Assembly: GCF_030936135.1 (NCBI RefSeq)
Contig: NC_082595.1
Span: forward strand, 106,867,334-106,931,333
Source: Gavia stellata
Lineage: Eukaryota; Chordata; Aves; Gaviiformes; Gaviidae
Length of the DNA stretch: 64,000 nt
Reading direction: 5' to 3'
This document shows, one piece after another, positions 12,793 through 26,213 of the stretch (position 1 is the stretch's first letter; the number at the start of each line of letters is the position of its first letter). The notes below the pieces were generated by a model that saw only the letters and a program-made list of their open reading frames with translations, did not search any database and was not told the DNA's origin. The position numbers and the translations under genes are program-made.

Positions 12793-15700
12793 GTAGGACC
12801 TATAGCTGTAAAATTCTCTGAAGAAAATACTCGAATATTGAAACTTTATAGACTTAGTTCCCTAACTGAAGTGGCGGTAGCAGCGCTGATGCCAGTAGGA
12901 CATCACCCTTGAACAAGGAGTACTTGCAGGATCGCTTCTTTGTTCTTTTGGCTAGCTCTGTCAAAAGCCTGGATTAACTTTTTGAAATGAAAAGTGAGCA
13001 AATCTGTCTGTTGTTGACTAATATTGCCAAATATCCTTTAGTCCTTATGAGAAGTAAGATAATTTAACGGCGTTATCGGGAATGAATGGCATTCTAGATC
13101 GATAACAACTGAATGTTACATATCTGGCCTTTCATCAAGATGCTAAAGCCGTAGTGGAAGAATTAGATTTCTAACTCAAACAGTAAACTGAAACCAGATA
13201 GGGACTTTTGGTAAAAAGAAAGCCTGTGTTGGCTATTTGATTAGCTGCCAGCTATTGTAGTTCACTTTAGGTTTTTTCCCCCTATCACTCTGAACAGCCA
13301 GCCAGTTACATTCATGCCATTTTTATTGTGATAATGATGGGCAAGAATACTGTTGGAATTGAGATCGGAAGTCGCTGCAGTCATTGCAGGGTTGCTTAAG
13401 TGTCAGGTGTACGTTTAGTGTCACTGATGTAGAGGTGCTGCTCTTTATTTTGATGATCAAAAGCTACAACTATTTGGTGCTAATGCGTTAGCCTGGAAGA
13501 CAGCATTTTTTGTGTGGGCTAATTTGGAAGTGAGTTTTAAGGTGGCCTTCTGAAAAGGCCACTTTAAGATTTCTGTAATATTTCCATCACTAATGGATAG
13601 CGCTCTGTATTTAATGCCCTAGCAGGGAGCCTATTTTGCAGACTTAAGTGACCTTTAAATGTGTAAACAAAAGTCTCTTGTAATCTTTAGTTTGAAGAAT
13701 ACTCCAGACTAAAATGTTAGTATGTCCAAACTGAGATCATTTGCTGCTTGAGCACACTCAGGTGCTTGTAGCTGGGCACTGTTTCTCTCAGTAGTGATAG
13801 AAGGGCTGAGTTTGGGAGCTCCATCCTAATGGAGACAAACACGATTGACCAGGATGTTCCCATTACCAGATAAAGGAGTGGTAAAAGCAAACTTTAGTGC
13901 TGAAACATCCCTAAGGCAGTAAATGAGAACCTGAAGATACGTAACCTGATTCTCCTATCTGCCAAATGCTGAGAAAAGATAGTATCTCTGCAGCAATTAA
14001 TGACAGAATAGTAAAAAAGCCATTTCAATGGATTTCAGAAATAGCTTGCATTTGGTTTTGTCCAGAGGTTCAGAAATTTCTTACACTACCAATAAACAAG
14101 AATTAGTTTTGAGCACAGCTAAAATTAATTCCTTCCTTTCGTGTTACCAGCTGTAATTTTTATTATAAAACAATGAGATTCATTCTCAGTTTAGCTATGA
14201 AATAACATATACTTAAGTACATATGACCGATTTTTCAACAGTTATTCCATTTGTCTTGCTTAAACCAAGGGAATGGTAAAACTTCGTGAGATGTTGAGAA
14301 AAACTTTGCTTAAAAATGCAGTGATTTCTGCTACTTTAACTGTTTCGCTGCATATTTCTTCCCGAGAGATGGGGAAGCTATTATTTAACCATGCCAGTGT
14401 ATTAGTGTGTGTGGAACTGATTGTATGTTCATGAAGATGGTACCTGTAGCACAGCTGGTGATGCTGGCCTTTTTCTTGCATTTAATATAAATATATTAAT
14501 TTAAAGAATTAATTTAGTGGAAAATCATAGTTTGCTGTATTTGGGGCTTCTCCTCTCTGTTATTCTATATAGAAAAGTGGCTTAACAAAATTAATTTTGT
14601 TACTAATATAGTCCTAGAAATACTAGATTGGAGTCTTCTTTTTTTTTTGGTGCTGTAATTATCTCTATCATACCTGGACTTTTGTTGTCTCACCTTCACC
14701 TTTATTGTGTTTCTTAAGTTTAGTGATTCTTTTTTAATGCCAATTTGAGATAAGAATCATTAATCTATTTCCAGTTTTCCCTCCAGAATTTCTATACTGG
14801 ATCCTAGGAACTGAGGGGGAAAATGAAGACGGTTTCTTTAAATTGGGCACCTCCTCCCAAACTTTTTTTTTTCTTGAGTATATTCAAAACTCCATGCATG
14901 CTGTAAATGGTAGACTGGATTTTATCCTTGGTTTACTTCAGGCGGTGTCTCGGGTCAAACTAAGCACTTGTGGTCATCAAGGCGATGGTTTCTTGGGACA
15001 GTCAGTCAGAGAAGAGCTCGCTCGCAGGAACACCCACCGCAGGACGTACAGCTAGCTGTGAAGGCAGAACTAACGAGAAATTATAAGTCAAAATGACAGG
15101 ATGTGCTTAAATCCCACTTGTCTGCTAAAAACGGCAGTGTTGGCCACAAAGTAGATGTAAACATCTTCCAACCGTGCTTCAGACCTTGATGCCCTGAAAC
15201 TGGCCTGCAGAGACTAGCTGTGAACTCAGCTGTCCGACTGAATTGTGCATATGTGTAGCACAAAGTACTTAAATAAGTCACGGAGCTGAGTTATTTGGTA
15301 TATAACGGAAGTCTGTTATATACACTGCATAGTCCTCAATAGGAATCTGTGCTTAAATGGAGGGCGGGGGGGAGGACTGAAGAAACTTGCTCAAATGTAG
15401 ATTCCTGAACTTGCTTTTATGTTTCTGTCTCTGTGTCCTGGTTCCTCCTTTCCATGCGCTGGTGTTCCAGCACGTCCAACTGCTTTCTGGCTGTTCAGTG
15501 ACTTTTGCTGGAAAGCAAAGCTCAGAAACTGGAAATAAGCAAATAAAGACTTGGGGGTGGAAAATGCCTATTTATTTGGTATTGTTTGTACAGCTCTTGA
15601 AGTTTTATGCTCCCTGTGCAGTAGAAGACTAGGGAAGTGAAAGGAGCGGACACAAAGAATACAAAGGAGCAGGTAGTGCTCTTAGCTGTTACCGAATACA

Positions 15701-18584
15701 CAGAGTGGCTGATAGTTCTAGACAAAAAGTGCCATCTTCATCTGCCAGTCCAACCTGTCCCTTCGTATGTTTGTTGCGTGTTCCCTGCTTAGGCCTTCGC
15801 GATCTTTGTACAGCTCCTAACATGTTATTGGCATCTGGACTGTGACCTGAGGGCTTCCTGGCAAAGATTAATGCAAGCTAGTTTTGCTTATCCCTTGGCA
15901 ATTAATTGCTAATACTATGATGTTACACGGTGCATAGCGACAAACTAGCTACTCTTTCTAAATTGGCTAAACTTGTCATCAAAGTGGGAGAAGATCAAAA
16001 CTGGGAATCAAATGAGGTCAAATATGTAGCTGTTTATTGGAGCACCTTGTAGGAGAAATAAATAGTTGGGTTCACTCAGAAATAAGTTTTCAGAGATGCC
16101 AGGAAACAAAGTGGATGCTGTCTTTTGCCTTTTAAAGGAAAGTAACTAACAATTAAACTGCTTTAAAATAAATAAAAAGTGTCACTTGACATCATAGCCA
16201 ACTGAGAGAAAGAGAATGTGGCCTTCACGTGTGCATTACCTCGTAAACAGGTTTAGGAGCTATCGTCTTGCTTTCAAGCTTTGCATGGAGCTAGGAGGAG
16301 CTGGTTTCTTTTCCGTGAGACTTAACTGAATGCCTTCTAACTCATTCTTGTGAGAAGCTTACATTCTGTTAACTATGAAATGAGGGATTTTTCTAAAATT
16401 AGCAAGGCACTTCACTGCTTAGCAATAGGCTGTGAAGTCTGATGCCAGGTGGGATCTTAGTGTGAATGACGCCCTGGATTTCTCGCAGTAACATCTGTGC
16501 GCATTGTAATCCGCTGTTGTCTCTTACAGCCATAATTAGGTTTTGGGGAAGTGCGTTTTGCCCTCTTTGTTCAGTTGTATTTAAATTACTGATGACTTCA
16601 GTAAACATATTGGTATGTTTAAGTTTTGTCTTTTGTTTCTTTTGTTTGTTTGAAGGCAAACTGGATGAAGTATATGAAGCTTTGGCCAATGCTCATCCCA
16701 ACATGACTGTATATAAAAAGGAGCAGATTCCAGATAGATTACATTACAAACACAACAGTAAAATTCAGCCAGTCTTAGCAGTGGCTGATAAAGGATGGGA
16801 AATTGTATATAATAAGTCTGACGGTTTTCAATGTAAGTATTCTGTCTTTACAGTGTTTTGCTATATCATCCTAGTCAGAGACCTTACATAGTACTTTCTC
16901 TCCCAGTCTCAACCAATGTTAAATTTATTTTTTTTTTAACACTGGGAGGGAATGAAGCTAAGTGTGTAGAATTTATATCTATTTTTTTTCCTGATGGGAT
17001 GGGAAGCACCATACTGTTAGGGTAGGGGAAACTGGACTTAACCTTTCTAAAAATTAAACTTACTGAGATAAGATCATTCATGTGTTTTAGTGGCCACATA
17101 CTTGAGGTCTTCTTGCGAGATCTAGCAAACTGACAAGCACTTCCTGAGAGATTAAAAAAAAAGAAAAGTTGTAACTGAACTTGTTGAGTAGCGGATAAAT
17201 AATGGTGTTTTATCATGTACTATTTATTTAATGGAGAAGGGTTGGGTTGGAAATACAAGAATGCTTTCTAAAAGTCCTCAACTTCTGTGGATGCCTACAC
17301 TTACAGTAACCTTGTTCTGTTGCTAGAAAGAGTCTTTGAATATTGTGTTACTGTACACCAGCAATTTTAGTTTGCCTTATAGGATAAGATGCATTCTGGG
17401 TGATTTGGAGGGAAAAAAAAACAACCACCAAACCACTTTTAAGTTCCTCACATTGGGGTTTTGAGATTTATTATAGGTAGAATGGAGACAGTAATCTGTA
17501 ACTTTTTGGTTAGCTCAGAGGAAAAATATAGGTGTTATATGGTCAGTTCTTAAGTTTCTAAATTGAAAACCTTTTAAACTTTGCTGCTGGTTATGAAGCT
17601 GAAGAGCGTTACCTGCAAGACTTAACAAGTTTTCAGTTGCTGATAGCTGATGAGAGCAGCTTTTTGTGCCTGCATGTTTATTTACTTCTTCAGAGTTCTT
17701 AGTGCCCCGGTAAGGAAGGGGCACTGGAGACCCACTAGTGAGCTCGGTAAACTTTTTCCTTGTCGATGAGTAGATAGTGCACAAAATTGGACAAAGTGCA
17801 AGGCAGTCAGAGCTTAAGTCAAACAGATGGTCTGTCTCTACATGAATTTTGTTTTTTTTCTAAAAGATCTGGTCCGGTTACAGAGTTGGAGTTTTCTTGT
17901 GAGGAATCATGGCATAGCATGCCATTGACAGTGCTGTTACTGCCATGTGAGCTTACCTTCTTTTTTTCCTTTTCTTTTTTTTTTTTTAAATAGTGCTCTC
18001 CATTCCTGTTTTTTTTAAGGCATCTTCTCTTTGTAGTTCTGAGACTTGGTGTTTGCTAGGAGACATTCGTGCTGGTGATCAAAATGATTCTTCTAAACCT
18101 CTGCAAGAATAAATGATGCTGCTCCTTTTCTACATTACGCTAATTCTAGGAAAAGGTTCAATGCTTGTTTTGCAACTTCAGAATATTGACCTTTATCTAT
18201 CTTTTATTTCTAGTTGGTAATCACGGATATGACAACATCTTACCAGAAATGCATCCAATTTTTTTGGCAGTTGGGCCTGCTTTCAGAAAGAATGCCACCA
18301 AAGAAGTCATGAATGCTACAGACTTGTACCCCTTATTGTGCCATCTACTTGGTATTAACCCACTGCCAAACAATGGTTCATTCAACGCTGTGAAAGATAT
18401 ACTTGCTGAAGAAGTTCCTGTAGCCTTTGGAGCAGACACCTATGCTACTGTTGTAGGAGTCTTTCTGGGCAGCTTTCTTGTCATGGTTTTTATTGCAGTT
18501 TTTGTTAAGCATTTTATCCTTGCCCAAGCAAATACCATGCAAGTGCAATATACCGAAGCTGCCCAGCCACTGTTGCAAGATTAG
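11970..18584 (+). CDS. ENPP5: ENPP5, ectonucleotide pyrophosphatase/phosphodiesterase family member 5
   Basis: Three coding exons (11970-12792, 16656-16832, 18214-18584) join in phase 1 to give 456 residues. ENPP5 is a type I membrane glycoprotein of the two-zinc alkaline-phosphatase fold; family members cleave phosphodiester or pyrophosphate bonds outside the cell, and ENPP5 has been linked to NAD cleavage. Residues 1-20 form a signal peptide. The expected metal and nucleophile residues are all visible: D34, T70 (in KTYPNH), D189, H193, D236, H237 and H337. N-glycosylation sequons occur at N99, N156, N290, N327, N360, N367 and N387. A membrane helix lies at about 413-436, followed by a short tail ending QPLLQD. 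Identity as ENPP5 rather than ENPP4 rests on segments such as [13 protein letters not shown] and [10 protein letters not shown]. The human protein, as I recall it, is about 20 residues longer just before the membrane helix. An upstream in-frame ATG at 11928 would add 14 residues. Confidence 0.95.
12793..16655 (+). other. ENPP5: ENPP5 intron between first and second coding exons
   Basis: 3863 bp, GT...AG, phase 1. No exon or identifiable transposon was seen. A near-perfect inverted repeat of 13-bp arms lies at about 13537-13566. T-rich tracts occur near 14640 and 14865. Confidence 0.8.
13537..13566. repeat. Short inverted repeat in ENPP5 intron
   Basis: Arms TTAAGGTGGCCTT and AAGGCCACTTTAA match at 12 of 13 positions around a 4-5-base loop. 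It could be the relic of a MITE-like element or a chance hairpin. Confidence 0.55.
16656..16832 (+). CDS. ENPP5: ENPP5 coding exon 2
   Basis: 177 nt, codons 275-333. The acceptor is a long T-rich tract ending TTTGAAG; the donor is AT then GTAAGT. It encodes KLDEVYEAL to NKSDGFQ, including the conserved segment [13 protein letters not shown]. Entry and exit phases are both 1. Confidence 0.95.
16833..18213 (+). other. ENPP5: ENPP5 intron between second and third coding exons
   Basis: 1381 bp, starts GTAAGT and ends TATTTCTAG, phase 1. It holds several poly-T/poly-A tracts and no recognisable feature. Confidence 0.8.
18214..18584 (+). CDS. ENPP5: ENPP5 coding exon 3 with stop
   Basis: 371 nt from codon 334 to TAG at 18582-18584. 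It opens with GNHGYDN, whose His is the last metal ligand, and carries the juxtamembrane region, the membrane helix and the cytoplasmic tail. Confidence 0.95.
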
Positions 18585-21500
18585 TAACACTTAGTACTAT
18601 TTCCTGTTTGATGCTTAAAATAAGCTTATACAAAAAAAAAATTAAGAGGTGGATCAGCATAAATACGTGGAGTAAAAGGAAATGGATGCTGATCCATTGG
18701 TACACTGGAGTGCGTACATACTAAGTATGCAGGGAAAGAGCATGTTTCTGTTTCACCCTACAAGCACTTTCAGGGGTTGAAAATATTCTAGACAAACCTG
18801 GAAAGCTGTTTATGTGTGTAGACATGTAGTGACAATAGACCTCGAATACCTCATTCTGAGCTACTTTTAGGGAAATAACATCAACTGAGGTGCACTTCAG
18901 ACTATTACATGGTGATTTAACTCCACCCCGCGCCTTTTTTTTTTTTCTTTCAGAGGTTTTTTAAGTCTCTTAGATTCTAACAAGTCACTGAACATGACTA
19001 GACTTCTTTGGGTTTTTTTCTTCCCTGCCCAGGGAAGCTTTTGCGTGGTTCACCATTACAGATAGCTTGGTGGATTAAATCCTGCAGAAAGCAACATTAT
19101 TATTTAGCTAGGTCATACAGCGCTAATGTCTAAGTTTGGAGTTAGGCGTATTTCTTTAAACTACTGTGTTAATTGTAGCTCCAAAATATGAATATAGGTG
19201 GTATTGCCTTTAGCAATCAGCACTAAAATACTTGATATTTTTTTTTTTTTTAAATTTGTTTAGGTAGATACAGGTCTTTACGATTTTAGGTAAATGCAGG
19301 TCTTTACTTTTTCTATTGTTTCCTGTACACTGGACTAAATTTTCTAGGAATTCCACGTGGCTGGCAGTTTAAAGACACGTACAAGCACAGCACCTGTATA
19401 TCCAAATGGAGTCTTTTATATTTCTGTGATGAGGGTTCTTTCAGAATAAGGCAGATGAATCAGTTAAGGAACATACATGTGTAAGCTGGTTTCCGTGTGA
19501 GCTTGGCTTGCTGTCATCTTGTGTTTTATCTGATACGTCTGGGTGGACCTTAGAATTTGATGAGTAGGATTAGACACGCAGTTTAAGGAACAGCTGTATA
19601 AATCTTAAGCCATATATAGTCTTAAATCTGAAAAAGCACACTTCAATATGAAAAAAGGTATAAGACTGGAGTTTGTGCTTCCAGAGGAAAGTTTCTGTCA
19701 GGGAATATTACTAATTTTGAGTCAACAACACTATATATGAATGTGGGGCAATAAATCTTCTTGCTATTGTGGGTTTTTTTGTGAGCTCACTTAAGTGGTA
19801 GGTGAGAAGCTGCTGACTAAGGTTTGTACGAAAAACATGGTATGAAGTGAGAGAAGTTGTCTAGTTGTCCGACTTAAAAGTTGAAATTTTTTTTCCCTCC
19901 CTGTGTTGGTATTTCTCTGCACTTGGCTTCTGAGTACAATGCCTGCAGGAGAAGGAAACTCTCTTTCAAAATTCACATAAAGTCTGGTATTTCTGTAAGT
20001 GCAATTTATTGCTTTATCCACAGCACCCAGCAGAGAGCAAAAATGGGAACATCTTGGCCTTGGATGTCTTGTACTGTCAAACTAATGGTGTGACTAACAG
20101 CCTAGTACTGCAGTTGGGAGGGTTGCTGGCAGATTTAGCAAGGAGCTGCAACAGGCTGGCTAGCTGAAGGTCAAAACTCATATAGCTAAACTTAATTCCA
20201 GACTTAATGAATGACATCTAGGCGAGTTCAGAAGTGAGCTTACTTCTTGCTGCCTCAGTGATGACTCGACAGTGCCATGTTATGAACTGTCTGGTCCTCA
20301 CTGCGTCAGAAGTAATCTGTTGGATTCCTCCGTGATGGCAGGGACGCTTGCTCAGCCTTAAGCTGTCTTGCAAACAGATGCGGAAATTTTCCAGAGACCA
20401 TAGCTAAGTGCAGTGAATGCTTGAGAGGGAAGGCAATGAAATAGTCCAACTTAAAGTATATGCTGAAAGTCTAGCTGTAATAGTAGCTTTTGGAAGGCAG
20501 GAAACTAGCAGATCTGTTGGAGGACAGTCCCTTAATTTGGGGGATATGTATGAAGTCTTGTGTAACTTAATCTGACTCATCTCTGCATTTCTGCTGTTAC
20601 TGTTCTGTGTACTGCCTTGTTTTCCTACATTGCCATTTGCTTAAGAAAACACTGAAGGAAAATGTCTGGGTTAGGTGTGCCTGACGCTGTAAAGCTGATT
20701 CTTAGTGGAGCCGACCACTGGGTATGTCTTAAGTTTGGTTTGCTGATGACAGCTCAAACTGAATGCTGCAGGGGCTTTTCAAGCTGAAAGATGAAAGCAG
20801 TAATGGTGTTCACAGTAGTTTCTTGAGAGGCTGGGGAGGTCTGAGTAGAAAACCTAAACCTCTAAATTGTTACTAATCAGTTCCCTAGCTACCTTGGAAA
20901 AAGTGGATGGCAGGTAGCAAATTGATGCATTGAGCCCACCTTTTCATGCTTATTTGCAACTTAAAAATGAATTGTAGCACAAACAGTGTGTGTTTAAAGA
21001 TCTACAGATTGGGTTAAGGGAATAACAGTGAAAATGGGAGGACAGAAAGATGCCATAATCCTTACATGTAGCTATATCAGTTACACACTGTCTCACCTTG
21101 GAACGTGCTGCTTTAGGAGTAATTCTTATTGCAGTAATTTCAAAGTAATGCTTATGGCAGATGTAAAAATAACTGAATTATAATCTTAGCGGTGCGCATT
21201 AAACTCCCATTTTTTTAGTTGTGACAGGTGTAGTTCTATCATCAGCCCAGGTGGCCCTTGATTTTAGGGAGGGGACAAAGTTGGTCAGTGTTGTTCAGTC
21301 ATCCTGGGACTTAGGCTTACCTGCCCAAATGTGCAACAAGGGAAGAGTGATAGGTTTCCACTAAGAAAGGTTTTGGGAACAGCAGTATTCAAAATAGGTT
21401 GGGAACGCGAACATGAGACGACTTTTCCCTGTCATTGTTCTGCATTGCACTGTAAGGCCCTTCTTTGAGGAGGGTAAAATGAAACTTTGTAGAAAGCTGA

Positions 21501-22830
21501 AGGGAATCTTTCAGCATTTGGGTTTTTCAGTTTAGGTTTAAACACATTTCCTTTATTGCTTAGGTATATTTGCAGGTACCTCTTGGGTAGTTACCTTGTT
21601 AGGATATTTGCCTAGCCAGTGTTTAAACACTGTCTTAAGTTGTTGGGTGTACGCTTAATGAAATTGAAAGCACATATGATGCCACTGGAGAAAAATACGA
21701 GCTTTTTCCTCTGATGTGATGTGAGATTTTTTTTTTTTTTTTCAGACTACCTTTTTGGTAGGTTGGGGAGGATGTGGGATTTGATTTCTGTGTGTATGAT
21801 ACTTTTTATGATGTACGAACAAGTTTATTGGAAAGTGGGTTTGAGTACGCTGTATACTACTTTAACTTAAGCGTGGAAACTGAGAAGCTTGCATGGTTTT
21901 GTCTTTCACTAATGGTCTGTGAAGCATACTTTGAGATGTCGGATGTTTTGTTTCTTCCTGTTTGGAAATGTTGAAGTTGAAATATATCTTTGCTATAGTG
22001 CTATCAAGCATTGAGTGCTTGCTTCATTTAAAAACAACTCTGGAAAAAAACCCATGAATTGTGGCGGGATGGCTGGGGGAGAATAGCCCTAATTCATATG
22101 CATCCCAAGTATTTCTTGTACTCTGCATGGTGTATGCCTTCATTAAAAATAACTGGAAGTGTGATAGACCTTAAGAATTTTAGGTCAAAGTTCTTACATA
22201 AAAGACCTCTTGCTTCCTACCTTGCTACTTTACATGGAAATAACAGGTATCTGTTACCAACAATGCTTATACAGTTTCTTTTATCAAAAAAAATCTTCCA
22301 GACTTTCTTGGTACAGAGCTGCAGTAATGCTGTTTAAAATAAATGTGGTCTCAAAAAAAAAACAAACCACAAAACTGCCTATTAAGAGATGAAGGGTTGT
22401 GCAGCATGACTTTTCAGAAGTGTGGAACAATACAATCTTGAGCTGTGTGTGGGAAGAATGACAAACATGCAGCTGTTGAGTCTGCTGTTTTGTAAAATGC
22501 AAATACAGCAGGCTTACTTCTGAATTTTCTCTGCTTAAATAATGGCCATGGATGCTGTCTTGACCATACCTACTATGCTGCTGTACATCCCTTTCAAGAA
22601 ATGATGTTTGTACTACAGTAAAGTTAACATAAGCATGTATTAGATGTTAAGACTACAAAAACTGTTGCAAGCACATGAAAATGCTAAGCTCAATAGTGGT
22701 ATCTGCAGCATTGCAAATGGATGGCGTTTGCATAATGAAATCCTAATCTGAATCATACTAAGTTAACAAATCTCTATTACTTTTTTTTTTTTTTTGCAAT
22801 AAAAGGTGGTACCATGCCTAGTAAAGAAAT
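18585..22830 (+). other. ENPP5: ENPP5 3' UTR (probable) and downstream sequence
   Basis: No further exon. AATAAA signals occur at 19750-19755, 22338-22343 and 22798-22803. The last follows a T-run and is followed by GT-rich sequence (TGTCTGTTCCTGTGG), as expected of a distal poly(A) site. Which signal is used is not decidable from sequence. Confidence 0.4.
22798..22803 (+). terminator. Candidate distal poly(A) signal of ENPP5
   Basis: AATAAA with a GT-rich element about 30-50 bases downstream. It faces a TTTATT (AATAAA on the minus strand) at 22877-22882, which could end the convergent ENPP4 transcript. Confidence 0.35.
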
Positions 22831-22876
22831 TGTCTGTTCCTGTGGTCTGATCCTTGTAGGTACATGATGTTGTTGG

Positions 22877-22882
22877 TTTATT
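22877..22882 (-). terminator. Candidate distal poly(A) signal of ENPP4
   Basis: AATAAA on the minus strand. Nearer alternatives on the same strand are at 25611-25616, 25427-25432 and 25358-25363. The downstream sequence is only weakly GT-rich, so this site is less certain than the nearer ones. Confidence 0.25.
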
Positions 22883-22884
22883 TT

Positions 22885-25800
22885 CATAGGCAGTACATTC
22901 TTTTCAATTTATAGCAAGTTAAACTTCCCCCTGAAACAAACATTTTGGACCTATAGTTAGTTGAAATCAGCTGGATTCTGGAACTGTTTCCTTGGTGCTC
23001 ATGGACAAAAAGCATATAAACCCCCAGGGGTGGATGTTTTAAGGCTTCTTTACCCAGTGCTGAGAGTTCCTTTATGCAGGCAGTCAAATAACATAAAGAA
23101 ACATCAGTCTGTGTAACACTACTTCCCAGCAGTAAACTTCCCCTAGTCCCTGCTAAACTTCAATGCGAGTTTAAGTGTTAAGAACTTCCCCTAAATTAAT
23201 ATGCCCTGTATGAACGTTGCAGAGTTGCATGTATTTAGCAAGTCACCAAGTGTTGCCACAAACTGTTGTAGGATGTCTCCTTTATCACAGCTTTGAGGAA
23301 GGGAGAAGCCACAGCTTCTTGTGTTCTTGTTTTGAATTAGCTATTCAAAAGGAAATTAGCCACTGACTTTCATAAGCAATAATTATACAAACTGTAATTA
23401 GGTAGTGGAAATATTTCATCACGTTTAAGGCAATACACTTTCAAAAATACTCATCGTTAAATATATCAACTTTGTCTCTAAGGTGAAAGAGGTGTTTTTC
23501 TAGATTCTCTTGATCTGTATGTGACCTGTATGAAATCCTGGACGGACAAGAGCTACTTTGAAACCCTCCCTGCCAGCAGCAAAGAATTGTGCCAGCAAGA
23601 ACACTGAGCACTCTTATAGACCATATTGCATCTTTGGATTTGAAAATAATTAGCAATGCAACTGGAATATAGTTCATCCCATTTCTTAATACTTAAAACT
23701 TTCTCTTTAAACCTTTTGCACAGTAGCACTGCTTAGTCTCAATGCTGAAGGGAGGAGGAGTAGAGGGTAATAAGGATTTCTGCTAGATACTACCACTCAC
23801 TTTCTGGTTTCATAGGAGTTCAGTTGCCTGTAGCAATTCTTACCAGAAGGGGCTACCTAGAGCTAGAAGGAGAAATGCATTTAGACCTAGATTTCCTTAT
23901 CTGCAACAATAGGTATTTCAGATTAGAGTGCTGCCATTGTACTTCAGTCAGCATTTACATTTCTGGTAATTAAAATCTTGGTGGTAGCCTTGACAGCTGG
24001 CCTGCGATGGTGATGCACAGGGGAACTGAAAGCACATCAATCACACACTGTATGACAACTATTTGAGGAAAGGAGGAGGAAGGGAAGAATAGAGTGGAGC
24101 ATATACTGTGCTAATCAGTTTTAGCATCTAGAAAAAAAAACCCTCACAGGTAGAGGATAGTACAGTTTGGTCTTACCAAGTCTGCCAGAAAGATAACTCA
24201 GTTGAGTCAAGCCTCGCTATATATAGATGACGCAAAGCACCTCCCAGCAAGTCAGTGACCCTCTGAGGATGGCAGCCTTTATCAGCAAAATTACAAGAAC
24301 CTAACAACTCTCTCCAATGCAGGAATTCAAGCATCCTCCCTTTGACAGCATCTCTAAGCCTGGGTTCTACCCTGCAAAACATTCACTTCATAGTTACTCA
24401 TTAACCTGACCTCTTATCGTATGTAATTAATTATTTTAAATCTTCCAGCAGGATGAAAAAGTGACTTCTGTGTTCAGTCCAGTTATCACTCTATTATATG
24501 AACAGTCTAAAATCCAGTACACTGTCAGTAACAGTACAGGTTTTTCAAGGGGCCTGAGCCTCTTTCAAGCTCAGACTAATCCAGAGTAAAGCATTAGGCA
24601 GTAACTAGTAGTTTAAGAAGGGGAAAAAAAAGCAGAACAGGTTAGTTTTTGTATTGTGTTTTTAATCAGTACAACAGAATCCTTGAAGAAGAGGATACAA
24701 ATCAGTAAAACTTCCACAGATCCTTTTTAAAACTCAAATGTATTTTTTTCAGTGGGCAGTTAAAAGTAACCCTTCCACCCAAAGTCCGTGCTTCCTCCCA
24801 GTTGGATCACTAAAAGGTAGCCTGTGGCTAATACCAAATTGCATTGAATTTGAGCTTGTGAACAAGAAACCACGGTGCATGCCACCAGGTACCCTGGCGC
24901 TCTCAATTCAAATTGCGAGTTCTTAAAAGCATCAAACTTGTAGGAAAAAGGACTTACTAAGTAACTGTAGTTCTCTTTTTTGGTTAGCCTTAACAATTTA
25001 ACCTCACATTCTTTCCTCACTGAAAGACAAGGTACCACTAAGGCTTTCTAAATCAAATTAATTTTTTTTATGGCAAGTTACTAGACTTGGAACAAGAACA
25101 AGGAATCAAGAGTTTCAGTTAAGAGAACCATTAGCACTGGTCTTCACCAGAACTTTGCATCTATACAACTCAGACACTAGAGAGAACAGATCTTATCTCA
25201 AAAAAGAAATTAACTTTTCCCTTTAAATTTCCAGGGTTTAAAATAAGAGTTTGGAATCTTTGCTTGATGATTGCATGTCAAACTTTCAATTGCTGCTTTT
25301 TAGCACATGACAGCCTTCAAAAGATAATTATCAGCTGGTACACAGGGCAGAACCACCTTTATTACAAAAACACTTGCAGCAGAGTTTACACCTGAAAAAC
25401 TTTTCACAGGGTTTAGAAGCAGTAATTTTATTACTACAGCCTACAAAACTGGGTAATCCAAGCATTCTCAGATTAAATTGACATCCTTGAGATAAGCAAG
25501 TAGTACCATCCCAACTCAAATGCAGGCATTGTGGAACTAACTCATCCACAGACACGCGTCTAGAAACGTCAGAGCCATCTGCCCAGTGTTGTAACTGTTG
25601 GACCACATACTTTATTGCTCAAAATAGTGATATGCACCAGTTCTTTCCTCACTGACTTCCCTCTCATCAGTTTCTTGTCATATTGCTCGCTTAGGGTGGA
25701 AACAGAAATATTGGATCTTCTCTACACCCTCTATCCCCAAATTAAAGAACAATCAGAACATACTGTCCAAATATAACTAACTTCTAACTCTCATAAAAAA

Positions 25801-26213
25801 CATCTTCGTTCCAATACAGGTATAAGAACACTAAAAGAAGTCAACATTAATTTAAATTTAATACAAAAAAACCCAATTATCATTTACAAATGTTAAAATT
25901 CACTTATTCTATCCTGGCTAGTTCATACTTTGGAATTTCATTTTGAAAGTGTTCAAAGGCTTGAATAAAAACTAAGCATTCTTACGATGTTAAACACCTC
26001 TTCCAGCGGAAAGCCACCTGTTCACCATTTTGTTCTGAAAATATTTTTACAGGACTACTAGTCAGGTAGCACAAACAAACAAGTTAGCAAGATCTAACTG
26101 TACAGTATTTTACACAGAAACCGTTAAAGTGCATCAAAGAATGCCATCCAGTGCAAGTTCAAACTCTTTTCCTGAAATCACCGTTTAGCAAGCAAGGCAA
26201 GGCTCCCTACATG
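22885..26213 (-). other. ENPP4: ENPP4 3' UTR (probable) and convergent intergenic spacer
   Basis: This lies downstream of the ENPP4 stop on the minus strand. AATAAA on that strand occurs at 25611, 25427 and 25358. No exon or recognisable repeat family was seen. Confidence 0.4.
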
